From Streptomyces cyaneogriseus subsp. noncyanogenus (GTDB taxonomy: Bacteria; Actinomycetota; Actinomycetes; Streptomycetales; Streptomycetaceae), in assembly GCF_000931445.1 (NCBI RefSeq), contig NZ_CP010849.1, positions 3,658,001 to 3,722,000 of the forward strand: 64,000 nt of DNA, written 5' to 3'. The notes under the pieces are model-generated. The model was not told where the DNA came from and searched no databases. It was given only the letters and a program-made list of their open reading frames with translations. This document shows, piece after piece, positions 7,672 through 16,566 of the stretch. Position numbers and translations under genes: made by a program. How positions within the stretch are numbered: position 1 is the stretch's first letter; every line of letters begins with the position of its first letter.

Positions 7672-10350
7672 ATGGCATTCAATCACTTACCGGCAGGCGT
7701 GCACGACGCCTTGCTCCCATTGTCCGTCACGCCAGTGACACACTCGGTGCCGATGGCCAAGAATCACCGATCCGACCGACCCCCGGTGGAGCCCGTCTCG
7801 CGACTGGCTCCGGGCACGCTCCTGGGGCGGCTCGCCGCGGGACCGAGCCGGGCTGCGCGCATCACTCATACGGAGCACTTGCCCCCGCGCGCGGGCCGCC
7901 ATGCCCCCTGGCCGGACCGGATCCGCCCGGAAGTGATCGCGGCCCTGCGGGCGGCGGGCATCGAGCACCTGTGGGAGCACCAGGCACGGGCGGCCGAACA
8001 CGCCCTGGACGGCGATTCCGTGGTGGTCGCCACCGGCACGGCCTCCGGCAAATCCCTGGCCTACCTGGTCCCGGTGCTCTCGACGCTCCTGGACGGCGCG
8101 CAGGCGCCGAACGGCCGGGGCGCCACCGCCCTGTACCTGGCGCCGACGAAAGCGCTCGCGGCGGACCAGTGCAGATCGGTGAAGGAACTTTCACAACCTC
8201 TCGGCGCGTCGGTGCGTTCCGCGGTGTACGACGGCGACACTCCGTTCGAGGAACGGGAGTGGATCCGCCAGTACGCCACCTACGTCCTGACCAACCCGGA
8301 CATGCTCCACCGCGGCATCCTGCCGTCGCACTCCCGCTGGTCCTCCTTCCTGAAGGCGCTGAAGTTCGTCGTCATCGACGAATGCCACACCTACCGCGGG
8401 GTGTTCGGCTCCCACGTCGCCCAGGTGCTGCGGCGCCTGCGCCGGCTGTGCGCCCGCTACGGCTCCTCGCCGGTTTTCCTGCTGGCCTCCGCGACCGCCG
8501 CCGATCCCGGCGTGGCCGCCGGCAGGCTCACCGGGCTCCCGGTGGTCGAGGTCGCCGACGACGCCTCCCCGCGCGGTGAACTGGTGTTCGCCCTGTGGGA
8601 GCCGCCGCTGACCGAACTGGAGGGCGAGAAGGGCGCGCCCGTGCGCCGCACGGCCACCGCGGAGGCGGCCGACCTGCTCACCGACCTCACCGTGCAGGGC
8701 GTCCGCTCGGTCGCCTTCGTCCGCTCCCGGCGGGGCGCCGAACTGATCTCGGTGATCGCCCAGGAGCGCCTGGCCGAGGTCGACCGGTCGCTGACCCGGC
8801 GGGTCGCGGCGTACCGCGGCGGCTACCTTCCCGAGGAGCGCCGCGCTCTGGAACGCGCCCTCCACTCCGGCGAGCTGCTCGGCCTGGCGGCGACCAACGC
8901 CCTGGAACTCGGCGTGGACATCGCCGGGCTGGACGCCGTGGTGATCGCCGGTTACCCGGGCACGCGGGCGTCGCTGTGGCAGCAGGCGGGCCGCGCGGGC
9001 CGGTCCGGGCAGGGGGCGCTGGCCGTCCTGGTGGCCCGCGACGATCCGCTGGACACCTTCCTGGTCCACCATCCCGAGGCGCTGTTCGACCAGCCCGTGG
9101 AGTCCACGGTGCTCGACCCGGACAACCCCTACGTCCTCGCGCCGCACCTGTGCGCCGCCGCGGCGGAGCTGCCGCTGACGGAGGAGGACCTGGAGCTGTT
9201 CGGCCCGACCTGCGAGGAACTGCTTCCCCAGCTGGAGGCGGCGAGGCTGCTGCGCCGCCGGACGAAGGCGTGGCACTGGACCCGCCGGGAGCGGGCCGCC
9301 GACCTGACCGACATCCGGGGCGAGGGCGGCAAGCCGGTGCAGGTCGTCGAGGCCGGGACCGGCCGGCTGCTCGGCACGGTCGACGCGGGCTCGGCGCACA
9401 CCGCCGTGCACGAGGGCGCCGTCCACCTGCACCAGGGCCGTACGTATCTGGTCCGCTCCCTCGACCTGGAGGACGCGGTCGCCCTGGTCGAGCCCGCCAG
9501 CCCGCCGTACTCGACGGTCGCCCGCGACACGACGTCGATCTCCGTGCTGGAGACGGACGTCGAGGTGCCATGGGGTGACGGGCGCCTGTGCTACGGCTCC
9601 GTCGAGGTCACCAACCAGGTGGTCTCCTTCCTGCGGCGGCGGCTGATCACGGGCGAGGTGCTCGGCGAGACCAAGCTCGACCTGCCGCCCCGCACGCTGC
9701 GCACCCGTGCCGTGTGGTGGACGGTCACCGAGGACCAACTGGACGCCGCCCGCATCAACCCGGAGATCCTCGGCGGTGCTCTCCACGCGGCCGAGCACGC
9801 GTCGATCGGCATGCTGCCCCTCTTCGCCACCTGTGACCGCTGGGACATCGGCGGCGTCTCCGTGCCGCTGCACCCGGACACCCTGCTGCCGACGGTCTTC
9901 GTGTACGACGGCTATCCGGGCGGCGCGGGCTTCGCCGAGCGCGCCTTCCACACGGCCCGCGCCTGGCTCACCGCCACCCGCGAGGCCATCGCCTCCTGCG
10001 AGTGCGACGCCGGCTGCCCGTCGTGCATCCAGTCCCCCAAGTGCGGCAACGGGAACGACCCGCTGCACAAGAGGGGCGCGGTGCGACTGCTCACGGAACT
10101 GCTGCGGGGAGCGGCGCAGAGCGAGGACGCCGGGGGGCGGACGGAGGGCGGTACGGGTGGCGCTCCGGGGGACGGGCCGGGACCCGGTCCGGGGGACGGT
10201 CAGAGGCACGGTCCGGGTGACGGGCCAAGCGGTGCTCCGGGGCGCGGGCCGGGGCACGGTGCTGGTGGCGCTGCGGAGGCTGGTGGTGCGGCGGAGGCGG
10301 GTGGCGGCCGGGGGGCGGGGCGGCCGGCCGGTTCGGCGCGGGAGCCGTAG
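7672..10350 (+). CDS. DEAD/DEAH-box helicase with C-terminal zinc-binding DUF1998 region
   Basis: A superfamily 2 ATP-dependent helicase of about 892 residues. Visible motifs in order are Walker A ATGTASGKSLAY, APTKALA (Ia), TNPDMLH, DECHTYRG (DEAH variant), SATAADP (III), SRRGAE, ALELGVDIAGLDAV and QQAGRAGRSG (VI). Near the C-terminus four cysteines in CECDAGCPSCIQSPKCG form a metal site, as in MrfA-type repair helicases; the repair role is inferred. A tail of about 70 residues of Gly/Pro/Arg repeats follows and looks disordered. The ATG at 7672 gives MAFNHLP; a second in-frame ATG at 7753 is an alternative. The gene is divergent from bldG. Confidence 0.92.
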   Translation: MAFNHLPAGVHDALLPLSVTPVTHSVPMAKNHRSDRPPVEPVSRLAPGTLLGRLAAGPSRAARITHTEHLPPRAGRHAPWPDRIRPEVIAALRAAGIEHLWEHQARAAEHALDGDSVVVATGTASGKSLAYLVPVLSTLLDGAQAPNGRGATALYLAPTKALAADQCRSVKELSQPLGASVRSAVYDGDTPFEEREWIRQYATYVLTNPDMLHRGILPSHSRWSSFLKALKFVVIDECHTYRGVFGSHVAQVLRRLRRLCARYGSSPVFLLASATAADPGVAAGRLTGLPVVEVADDASPRGELVFALWEPPLTELEGEKGAPVRRTATAEAADLLTDLTVQGVRSVAFVRSRRGAELISVIAQERLAEVDRSLTRRVAAYRGGYLPEERRALERALHSGELLGLAATNALELGVDIAGLDAVVIAGYPGTRASLWQQAGRAGRSGQGALAVLVARDDPLDTFLVHHPEALFDQPVESTVLDPDNPYVLAPHLCAAAAELPLTEEDLELFGPTCEELLPQLEAARLLRRRTKAWHWTRRERAADLTDIRGEGGKPVQVVEAGTGRLLGTVDAGSAHTAVHEGAVHLHQGRTYLVRSLDLEDAVALVEPASPPYSTVARDTTSISVLETDVEVPWGDGRLCYGSVEVTNQVVSFLRRRLITGEVLGETKLDLPPRTLRTRAVWWTVTEDQLDAARINPEILGGALHAAEHASIGMLPLFATCDRWDIGGVSVPLHPDTLLPTVFVYDGYPGGAGFAERAFHTARAWLTATREAIASCECDAGCPSCIQSPKCGNGNDPLHKRGAVRLLTELLRGAAQSEDAGGRTEGGTGGAPGDGPGPGPGDGQRHGPGDGPSGAPGRGPGHGAGGAAEAGGAAEAGGGRGAGRPAGSAREP

Positions 10351-10473
10351 CGGCCGGTGTTCCGCCGGGAGACGGCGCCGGGGCCGCCGCGGTGACGCCC
10401 GGCGGCAGGGCCTCCGCTTCGGCGCGGTCTGCCGGGGAGAGCGGCCTCTCGGCCGAGGCCTCCGCCGGCCCCA

Positions 10474-10971
10474 TCATCGCCTCCGGTCCCTCGGGGCGGC
10501 CCGCGCCGGTCCGGTCGGTCGCTCCGACCCTGCGGGGGCGGAGTTCGAGGGTCCCGCCCGCGCCCTGACCTCCGCCGCGAACGGGCCGCGGCCCGATGCC
10601 GCGGTCACGTCCGACACCTGTCCGGTCACGGCACACCGTACGAGCCGCACCGAGTGGGCCCGGGCCACTCGCTCCGCCCGGTCACACGCGACCGCTTCGC
10701 CCTGCGCCCAGTGGTCGGCCGCGGCGAGCGCCGCGAGGTCGGCACCGCCCGCCGCGCGGTGCCGGGCCACCACGGCCTGCCCCAGGGCGAGCACGACGCC
10801 GAACACCACGCACAGGGCGGCCAGCACCGCGAGACTCCAGACGGTGGCGGAGCCACGGTCCGACCGGCCGAGCCGGCGAGCGGCGAACGCCCGCGCTGCT
10901 TGTACGGCGCCCCGCCACCGGCTCCCCGTGACCACCCCGTCGTTCACCGACCCGCCGAGACCGCCCCTCAC
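10474..10971 (-). CDS. TadG-like secreted/pilus accessory protein
   Basis: About 165 residues. A basic start, then GSATVWSLAVLAALCVVFGVVLALGQAV, typical of the single N-terminal helix of TadE/TadG pseudopilins, followed by HRAAGGADLAALAAA, the conserved stretch after it. The C-terminus is Pro/Arg-rich. GTG at 10969-10971 overlaps the tadE stop as GTGA, the same coupling seen between other genes of this operon; a GTG at 10945-10947 would give 157 residues. It is the last gene of the Tad operon. A structural or assembly role at the membrane is inferred. Confidence 0.75.
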   Translation of the reverse strand: MRGGLGGSVNDGVVTGSRWRGAVQAARAFAARRLGRSDRGSATVWSLAVLAALCVVFGVVLALGQAVVARHRAAGGADLAALAAADHWAQGEAVACDRAERVARAHSVRLVRCAVTGQVSDVTAASGRGPFAAEVRARAGPSNSAPAGSERPTGPARAAPRDRRR

Positions 10972-11393
10972 GGCCCGGCCCCCGCCCCAGCCACCGCTCC
11001 TGCCCCTGCCTCTACCCCTGCGCCTGCGCCCACCGTCGACTCCACCGACGCCACGGCCTCCTCGCGCAGCTCGAACGGCAGGCCGCCCAGTACGGGCGGC
11101 CTGGCCGCGACGACCACACGGACCCGGTCCGGCTCCCTGCTGACCGTGACCGTCGCGCCGCGCGGTGCCGCTTCGCGGGCCAGTGCGGCCACGGCCCCGT
11201 CCGGGTCCTGCCGGGCCGCGGCACGGGCACCGGTCCGTGCCGCGTCCACGCACTGGATCTGCGCGGCCACGACCATCAGCCCCCACACCAGCGCCATCGC
11301 GAACATCACCAGCACCGGAAGCACCATGGCCGTCTCCGCGGTCACGAATCCCCCGTCGCCTCCCCGGCGCCGGACCCGCTCACATCCGCGCAT
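10968..11393 (-). CDS. TadE-like pseudopilin
   Basis: A 141-residue protein with the hallmark TAETAMVLPVLVMFAMALVW near residue 18, a prepilin-like segment with an acidic residue just before the hydrophobic helix. Then comes CVDAARTGARAAARQ, conserved in TadE. The C-terminus is a Gly/Ala repeat (GAGAGVEAGAGAVAG). The ATG at 11391-11393 lies inside the end of the upstream Flp-like gene (14-base overlap), implying translational coupling. It is probably processed and assembled with the other pseudopilins of the operon. Confidence 0.8.
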   Translation of the reverse strand: MRGCERVRRRGGDGGFVTAETAMVLPVLVMFAMALVWGLMVVAAQIQCVDAARTGARAAARQDPDGAVAALAREAAPRGATVTVSREPDRVRVVVAARPPVLGGLPFELREEAVASVESTVGAGAGVEAGAGAVAGAGAGP

Positions 11394-11592
11394 CGAGGGC
11401 CTGCTTCACGATGTTCTGGAGCTCGGCGACGACCGGGCCGCTCGTGAGCACCTTGTGGAGGATCACGGCGAAGGCCACCGCCGCGACGATCCCCATCGCG
11501 TACTCCGAGGTGACCATTCCCGCGTCCCGGCGCGCCGCGCGGGCCCGCCGCGCCACCAGCGCACGCATCCATGTCCGTACGAATCGATACAT
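11380..11592 (-). CDS. Flp-pilin-like short peptide (DUF4244 type)
   Basis: A 70-residue peptide with a basic N-terminus, then GMVTSEYAMGIVAAVAFAVILHKVL. The Gly-x-x-x-Ser-Glu-Tyr pattern before the hydrophobic helix resembles the processing site of Flp pilins, with Glu at +5. It is the candidate major pilin subunit of the operon. The ATG at 11590-11592 has GGGGG six bases upstream. A gap of about 157 bases separates it from tadC. Confidence 0.8.
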   Translation of the reverse strand: MYRFVRTWMRALVARRARAARRDAGMVTSEYAMGIVAAVAFAVILHKVLTSGPVVAELQNIVKQALDARM

Positions 11593-11667
11593 CTCAACCC
11601 CCGTGAAGGTCAGCTTGGTCGGCTACTGCTCGCCACGGCGACCGCGCTGAGCCCGCCGCCGTCTCGT

Positions 11668-11707
11668 TTCTGTCGTTCTGTTGCTTCTGTCGTTCTGTCG
11701 CTTCTGC
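11668..11707. repeat. short TTCTGTCG direct repeats before the Flp-like gene
   Basis: Four imperfect TTCTGTCG/TTCTGTTG units in tandem in the gap between tadC and the Flp-like gene. They could be a regulatory or slipped-strand element in the pilin leader; no function is demonstrated. Confidence 0.5.
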
Positions 11708-11749
11708 CGTGCCTGGTACGTCTGTCTCTGTCGTTGCGCTACGTCCCGG

Positions 11750-12538
11750 TCATCGGCCGCCCCCTCCCAGCGCCCCGCCCGCGAGCCCGATGACCACCGG
11801 CAGGACGCCGATCGCGATGAACGCGGGCAGGAAGCACAGCCCCACCGGAGCGGTGACCGCGACGGCCGCCCGCCGGGCCCGGGCCGTCGCGGCGCGCGCC
11901 CGGTCGGCGCGGGCGTCGGCGGCGAGCCGCCCCACCGGACCGGCCGCGGGAAGCCCGGACACATCGGCCCGCTCCAGCAGCCGGGCCAGCGGACCGGCAC
12001 CCGGGAGCGCGGCGAGCCGCCGCCATGCCTCCCCCGGTTCGCCGCCGAGGCGTACCTCCGCCGCGCCCCGGGCCAGCGCGTCCCCGACCGGCCCGCCCAG
12101 TGCCTCACCCACGGCCCGGGCGGCGACGACCGGACCGGCGCCCGCCGCGATGCACGCCGCCAGCAGATCGGCCGCCAAGGGCAGTTGCCGGGCCGCCTCC
12201 GCGGCACCGGCGGCCCGCGCGGTCGCCGCGGCGGCCGTCCGCCGGGTCCGCAGGCGTGCCAGCACGGCCGCGGCGACCGTCCCCGCCACGGCACCGGCCG
12301 CGCCCCCGATCAGCAGCCATCCGGCCCCGGCCGTGCCGATCAGTGGCAGCCACGTCCGCGCGGTGCCGGCCAGGTCGGTCCGCCGCGCGGCAGCGGGCGG
12401 TTCGCCGGGCAGCAGTCCCGCGATCCGCCGCCGCACCCGGCGCTCGCGCCGGACGGCCACCGCCCACCGCGCCGCCCAGGCGAGCACCGACACCGTCCCC
12501 AGGACCACCCCCAGCCTGTGGACAACGTCCCCGTTCAC
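11750..12538 (-). CDS. TadC-like type II secretion F-domain membrane protein
   Basis: A 262-residue polytopic membrane protein. An N-terminal helix (about residues 9-25), a pair of helices near 65-95, the cytoplasmic F-domain region (LPLAADLLAACIAAGAGP, typical of T2SSF) and a closing helix (FLPAFIAIGVLPVVIGLAGG). With TadB it should form the inner-membrane platform on which the TadA ATPase acts. GTG at 12536-12538 overlaps the tadB stop as GTGA, so the two are translationally coupled. Confidence 0.85.
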   Translation of the reverse strand: MNGDVVHRLGVVLGTVSVLAWAARWAVAVRRERRVRRRIAGLLPGEPPAAARRTDLAGTARTWLPLIGTAGAGWLLIGGAAGAVAGTVAAAVLARLRTRRTAAAATARAAGAAEAARQLPLAADLLAACIAAGAGPVVAARAVGEALGGPVGDALARGAAEVRLGGEPGEAWRRLAALPGAGPLARLLERADVSGLPAAGPVGRLAADARADRARAATARARRAAVAVTAPVGLCFLPAFIAIGVLPVVIGLAGGALGGGGR

Positions 12539-13407
12539 GCCGCCTCCTCCGCTCCCCGCACGATCCGCATGGCCCACCACATCCCCAGGCCCTCCAGCAC
12601 CGCGCCGGCCAGCAGACAGCCCAGCCCCGCGCCGGTGTGCAGCAGGACGTGCAGCGGGTCGGCGCCGAGCGCGGTGCCGAGGAGCAGGCCCAGCGCGGGG
12701 AGACCGGCGAGCATCACGGCCGTGGCGCGGGCGCCCGCCACCTGGGCCCGCAGATCCGCGCGCTGGTCGCGTTCGGCGCGCAGCGCCCCTTCCAGCCGGT
12801 CGAGGCCGGCCGCCAGTCCGGCCCCCCGGTCGACGGCCACCCGCCAGCAGGCGGCGAGGCCCAGCAGTCCGCCGGCGCCCGGTTGACGCGCCGCCGCCGC
12901 GAGCGCGCCCGGCACATCTCCCCCGAACCGCGCCGCCGCCAGCACCGTCGCCTGCCCGTCACCGAGCACTTCGCCCTCGCGCGCCGCGTACAGCAGGGCC
13001 TCCCCCGGCTGCCGCCCGGCCCGGACCTCCCCGGCGACCGCCGAGCACAGCGCGATCACCGCGTCCGCCCGGCGCTCCCGCGCGCGCCGCAGCGCCGCGG
13101 CCCGCCGCATCCGCCGCAGCACCGGCACGCCGGCCGCCCCCGCGACGGCGGGCAGCACCGAGGCGCCCAGGACCGCCGACACCAGCCCGGCCGCCACCGC
13201 CCACCACTCGGCCCGTGCCCGCCACCGGATCCGTCGCAGCCCGGCCGCCACCCGGTGAGCGGCCGGCGGCCCGCCCCCGGCCGCGCCGCCGCCCGCGAAC
13301 AGCAGCCGCGCCCGCCGTCTCCCGGCCTGCCACTCGAGGGCCGGCCACACCGCCGCCCCCAGGCATGCGAGGGCCGCGCCCGTCCACGCCTCACCCGTCC
13401 CGGTCAT
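12535..13407 (-). CDS. TadB-like type II secretion F-domain membrane protein
   Basis: A 290-residue partner of TadC. Helices are visible near residues 9-22 and 75-100 and in the last 60 residues (LAGLPALGLLLGTALGA, then GLGCLLAGAVLEGLGMWW). Between them lies the cytoplasmic T2SSF region with VIALCSAVAGEVRAGRQPGEAL. The ATG at 13405-13407 has GGGAGGTG six bases upstream and sits inside the 3' end of tadA (17-base overlap). Confidence 0.85.
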   Translation of the reverse strand: MTGTGEAWTGAALACLGAAVWPALEWQAGRRRARLLFAGGGAAGGGPPAAHRVAAGLRRIRWRARAEWWAVAAGLVSAVLGASVLPAVAGAAGVPVLRRMRRAAALRRARERRADAVIALCSAVAGEVRAGRQPGEALLYAAREGEVLGDGQATVLAAARFGGDVPGALAAAARQPGAGGLLGLAACWRVAVDRGAGLAAGLDRLEGALRAERDQRADLRAQVAGARATAVMLAGLPALGLLLGTALGADPLHVLLHTGAGLGCLLAGAVLEGLGMWWAMRIVRGAEEAA

Positions 13408-14863
13408 CCGCGCACCTCCCCGCGCACTCCCGCGTGGGACACCCGCCACCGCCGTCCACGCGCCCCGGCCCGTCGTCACCACCGCGGGCACACCCCGCCA
13501 GCAGCGACTCCCGCAGTCGCCGCCACCCCCGCTCGTGCACGAAGCCCTCCGCGCCCCACCGCAGCGCCGGGACCGTCCGCACCAGACCCGCCGCGTCCCG
13601 CTCCAGCACGTGCACCTCGGCGATACGGCGCCGCCCGGACCGGTCCCGCACCAGGTGCAGCACCACCGACAGGGCCGCCGCCACCTGGCTGTGCAGCGCC
13701 GCCCGGTCGAGCCCCGCGGCCGTCCCGAGCGCCTCCAGCCGGGCCGGTACGTCCCCGGCGGCGTTGGCGTGCACCGTGCCGCAGCCGCCCTCGTGGCCGG
13801 TGTTCAGGGCGGCGAGGAGATGGACCACCTCGGCGCCGCGCACCTCGCCGACGACCAGCCGGTCCGGGCGCATCCGCAGCGCCTGCCGCACCAGGTCCTC
13901 CAGCGTCACCAGGCCCGCGCCCTCCTGGTTGGCGGGCCGGGTCTCCAGGCGCACGACGTGGGGATGGTCGGGCCGCAGCTCAGCCGAGTCCTCGGCCAGC
14001 ACGATCCGCTCGCCCGGCCCGGCCAGCCCCAGCAGCGCGCTCAGCAGCGTCGTCTTGCCGCTGCCCGTCCCGCCGCTGACCAGGAACGACAGCCGGGCCC
14101 GCACGAGCGCGCGCAGCACCCGGTCCCCGCCCGGCGGCACCGTGCCCGCCGCCACCAGCTCGTCGAGCGTGAAGGCGCGGGGGCGGACCACCCGCAGCGA
14201 CAGACAGGTGCAGCCGACCGCGACGGGAGGCAGTACGGCGTGCAGCCGGGTCCCGTCGGGCAGCCGGGCGTCCACCCACGGCCGGGCGTCGTCCAGGCGG
14301 CGTCCGGCCACCGCGGCCAGGCGCTGCGCGAGCCGCCGTACCGCCCCGGCGTCCGCGAACGACACGGGCGTCAGCTCGAGGCCGCCGCCCCGGTCCACCC
14401 AGACCCGGTCGGGAGCGGACACCAGGACGTCGGAGACCGAGGGATCGGCCAGGAGCGGCTCCAGCGGCCCGCTCCCCACCAGCTCCGAGCGCAGCCGCTC
14501 GGCGGCCCTGAGGACTTCGGCGTCCCCCAGGACCCGCCCGTGCTCCCGCAGGGCCTGCGCGACCCGCGCGGGCGTCGGCTCCGCCCCGCGCTCGGCGAGC
14601 CACTGCCGCACGCCCTCCAGGAGCCCCGGAACGGCCTCCAGAGGCCCCGGTGGCGCCCCGGCCCTCCCCGCGTCCAGCGGCTCACCCCCCACGGCCCCCA
14701 GGCCGACCGGACCCGCACCCACCGGACCCGTACCCGCCGGGCTGGCACCCGCCGCGCGTACTCTCGCCGAGTCCGCATGCGCCGAACCCGCACCGACCAC
14801 CCCGGACGGCCACCCCGCGGGCGCCGCGATCACGGCCCCCGACGACGCTCCCGTGCGCCTCAT
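13391..14863 (-). CDS. TadA/CpaF secretion ATPase
   Basis: A 490-residue hexameric secretion ATPase that powers pilin assembly. Walker A SGGTGSGKTTLL, the Asp box and Walker B region VLAEDSAEL, and the His-box region HEGGCGTVHAN are all intact, and LVVGEVRGAEV precedes the latter. The first 65 residues are Ala/Gly/Pro-rich and low in complexity. The ATG (14861-14863) overlaps the stop of the upstream ssd-like gene as ATGA. The C-terminal 40 residues are Gly/Asp/Cys-rich. Confidence 0.93.
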   Translation of the reverse strand: MRRTGASSGAVIAAPAGWPSGVVGAGSAHADSARVRAAGASPAGTGPVGAGPVGLGAVGGEPLDAGRAGAPPGPLEAVPGLLEGVRQWLAERGAEPTPARVAQALREHGRVLGDAEVLRAAERLRSELVGSGPLEPLLADPSVSDVLVSAPDRVWVDRGGGLELTPVSFADAGAVRRLAQRLAAVAGRRLDDARPWVDARLPDGTRLHAVLPPVAVGCTCLSLRVVRPRAFTLDELVAAGTVPPGGDRVLRALVRARLSFLVSGGTGSGKTTLLSALLGLAGPGERIVLAEDSAELRPDHPHVVRLETRPANQEGAGLVTLEDLVRQALRMRPDRLVVGEVRGAEVVHLLAALNTGHEGGCGTVHANAAGDVPARLEALGTAAGLDRAALHSQVAAALSVVLHLVRDRSGRRRIAEVHVLERDAAGLVRTVPALRWGAEGFVHERGWRRLRESLLAGCARGGDDGPGRVDGGGGCPTRECAGRCADDRDG

Positions 14864-15963
14864 ACGGTCCCCGCCTCCCCCAGCGCCCGCTCCCAGAACT
14901 CCCGGCAGAACCGCGCCAGCGGTCCCCGGCCGGTGGAGCCGGGGGGCTGTTCGCCCGTGTCCGCGCGGAGCAGGCCGGACTCGACCGGGACCTCACCGGC
15001 CAGCGGCAGGCCGAGCAGGCGGGCCACCTCCCGGTCGTCGAGGCCGGGCGCGTACGGGCCGCGCACCGCGACCCGCAGGTCGCCCAGGACCATGCCGACG
15101 GCGGCGGCCACCCGCCCGGCCGCGGCGACGGCGCGCAGCTCCGCGGGGACGACGAGCAGTCCGAGGTCGAGCTGGGCGAGGACCTCGGCGACCCCGTCGT
15201 CGACGCGGCGCGGCAGGTCGACGACGACCGTGCCGCCCCGGCGCCGGGCCGCGGCGAGCACCGCCCGCACGGCCTGCGGCGGCACGGCGAGGCAGTCGCC
15301 GCGGTCCCAGCTCAGCACCCGCAGCGCGTGCAGCTCGGGCAGCGACTCCTCCAGGGCGCCGCCGCCCACCCGCCCGCGCGAGGCGGCGAACGCCGGCCAC
15401 CGCAGCCCGCCCGCCGTCTCCCCGCCGAGCAGGACGTCGAGGCCGCCGCCGAGCGGGTCGGCGTCGACCAGCAGGGTGCGCGCGCCCTCACGCGCGGAGG
15501 TGACGGCGAGCGCGCAGGCGAGGGTGGACGCCCCGGCACCGCCCCGGCCGCCGATGACGCCGACGGTGAGCGCCGGACGTCCGACGCCCTCGGCGACGTC
15601 CGCGATCCGGTCGACCAGCCACTGCTCGCCGTCGGGCAGCACCAGCACATGGTCGGCGCCGATCTCCACGGCCCGCCGCCAGACGCCGGAGTCGTCCGGG
15701 TCGCGGCCGACCAGCACCACGCCGCGTCTGCGCGCGACCCCGCGCACCCGCCGCGCGGCGTCGTCGCCCACCAGGATCAGCGGTGCCGCCTCCCATCCGC
15801 CCCGGCGCTCGGGCACCGAGTGGTGCACCTCGGGGGTGGCTCCGGCCGCCGCGCACAGGCGCAGCAGGTCGTCGAGGAGTGCGGTGTCCTCGGTGACGAT
15901 CAACGGTCCGCTCTGCCGCCCCGCGGCGGTGGGCGGCGGGTCGTCCATGATGGTTCCGGCCAT
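14860..15963 (-). CDS. Ssd/CpaE-like MinD-family protein (Tad operon leader)
   Basis: A 367-residue protein. An N-terminal receiver-like half (PLIVTEDTALLDDLLRL) precedes a MinD/ParA-type domain starting near residue 150: VGVIGGRGGAGASTLACALA, then LLVDADPLGGGLDVLLG and VVVDLPRR. Both lysines of the deviant Walker A are absent (R and A in their places), so ATP hydrolysis is doubtful. In mycobacteria the equivalent, Ssd, affects septum placement; in Caulobacter CpaE positions pili. The ATG at 15961-15963 is preceded by GAAGGGGGG. First gene of the Tad operon. Confidence 0.85.
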   Translation of the reverse strand: MAGTIMDDPPPTAAGRQSGPLIVTEDTALLDDLLRLCAAAGATPEVHHSVPERRGGWEAAPLILVGDDAARRVRGVARRRGVVLVGRDPDDSGVWRRAVEIGADHVLVLPDGEQWLVDRIADVAEGVGRPALTVGVIGGRGGAGASTLACALAVTSAREGARTLLVDADPLGGGLDVLLGGETAGGLRWPAFAASRGRVGGGALEESLPELHALRVLSWDRGDCLAVPPQAVRAVLAAARRRGGTVVVDLPRRVDDGVAEVLAQLDLGLLVVPAELRAVAAAGRVAAAVGMVLGDLRVAVRGPYAPGLDDREVARLLGLPLAGEVPVESGLLRADTGEQPPGSTGRGPLARFCREFWERALGEAGTV

Positions 15964-16376
15964 GGCCGGTCCCCCCTTCTCCGCGACTTCTGCGCGTGTG
16001 TCGCGGCATCCGCGGCGCCGGCCCTCGCGGCCCGCGCTCTCCCGGGTGTGAAGGGCCGCCGGGCGGCCTCCACGGCAACGGCCGGCGGAAACCGGCCGGG
16101 CGCGCAGGGAAACAGATCCGGCCGGGAACTCGATGCGGCCGGGGCGCGCGCCGGAATCACAGTGCGGCGATCCTGGAAATCGTGTGGATCTTGGTCGAGA
16201 ACTGTGGACGGCCCGGCGCTTGTGAATATCTCCGCCGCCCATACCGGTGATCCGTCACGGACACCCGGACGACTTCCGCAGAGGAGTCCGACGACTACGC
16301 AGAGTGAAGGACCGGGGAAGGTATCGAGCGGCGCCGCTCGGCGCTTCGCCGGGGCACATGATCACGCCTGAAGGAG
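15964..16376. other. leader of the Tad operon
   Basis: No gene recognised in this stretch of about 410 bases between the ssd-like start and the 6C RNA end. It should contain the promoter of the minus-strand Tad operon. Open frames crossing it have arbitrary Arg/Gly composition. Confidence 0.5.
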
Positions 16377-16470
16377 AAAAACCCACCCGGACATGCGACG
16401 ACCCCCGCCGGGGGGGAGAGCGGGGGTCGTCTCCACGGCCGACTCGGGGGGGGAGGAGTCGGACCGGGTT
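16377..16470 (-). ncRNA. 6C small RNA
   Basis: Read on the minus strand, two successive hairpins carry C-only loops, the defining mark of the actinobacterial 6C motif. Hairpin 1 has stem 16456-16462/16439-16445 with loop CTCCCCCCCC. Hairpin 2 has stem 16420-16431/16397-16408 (12 bp) with loop TCTCCCCCCCG. Five Ts follow at 16381-16377 as a plausible end, giving about 94 nt. The position between an ssd homologue and a HAD phosphatase gene is the same as that of 6C (B11) between Rv3660c and Rv3661 in M. tuberculosis, as I recall. C-rich loops are thought to pair with G-rich ribosome sites of targets. Ends are approximate. Confidence 0.85.
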
Positions 16471-16566
16471 AGCACGGTCGCGAACGATCCGTGACTTCCA
16501 TGGTGTACCCGAGAGCCCTCTCAGGCAAACCCACGCGCCCCACCTTACGCCGAATGGGCTGCGCCT

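Noticed and set aside
11709..15503. Plus-strand frame of 1264 codons across the Tad operon
   Set aside because: Almost entirely Pro/Arg/Ala; it is the antisense shadow of tadC, tadB, tadA and ssd, all of which carry recognisable motifs and coupled starts.
16381..16470. C- and G-rich hairpins read as a terminator pair
   Set aside because: Two consecutive stems with pure C loops and the ssd/HAD context fit the 6C RNA better than terminators, and no gene ends immediately before them.
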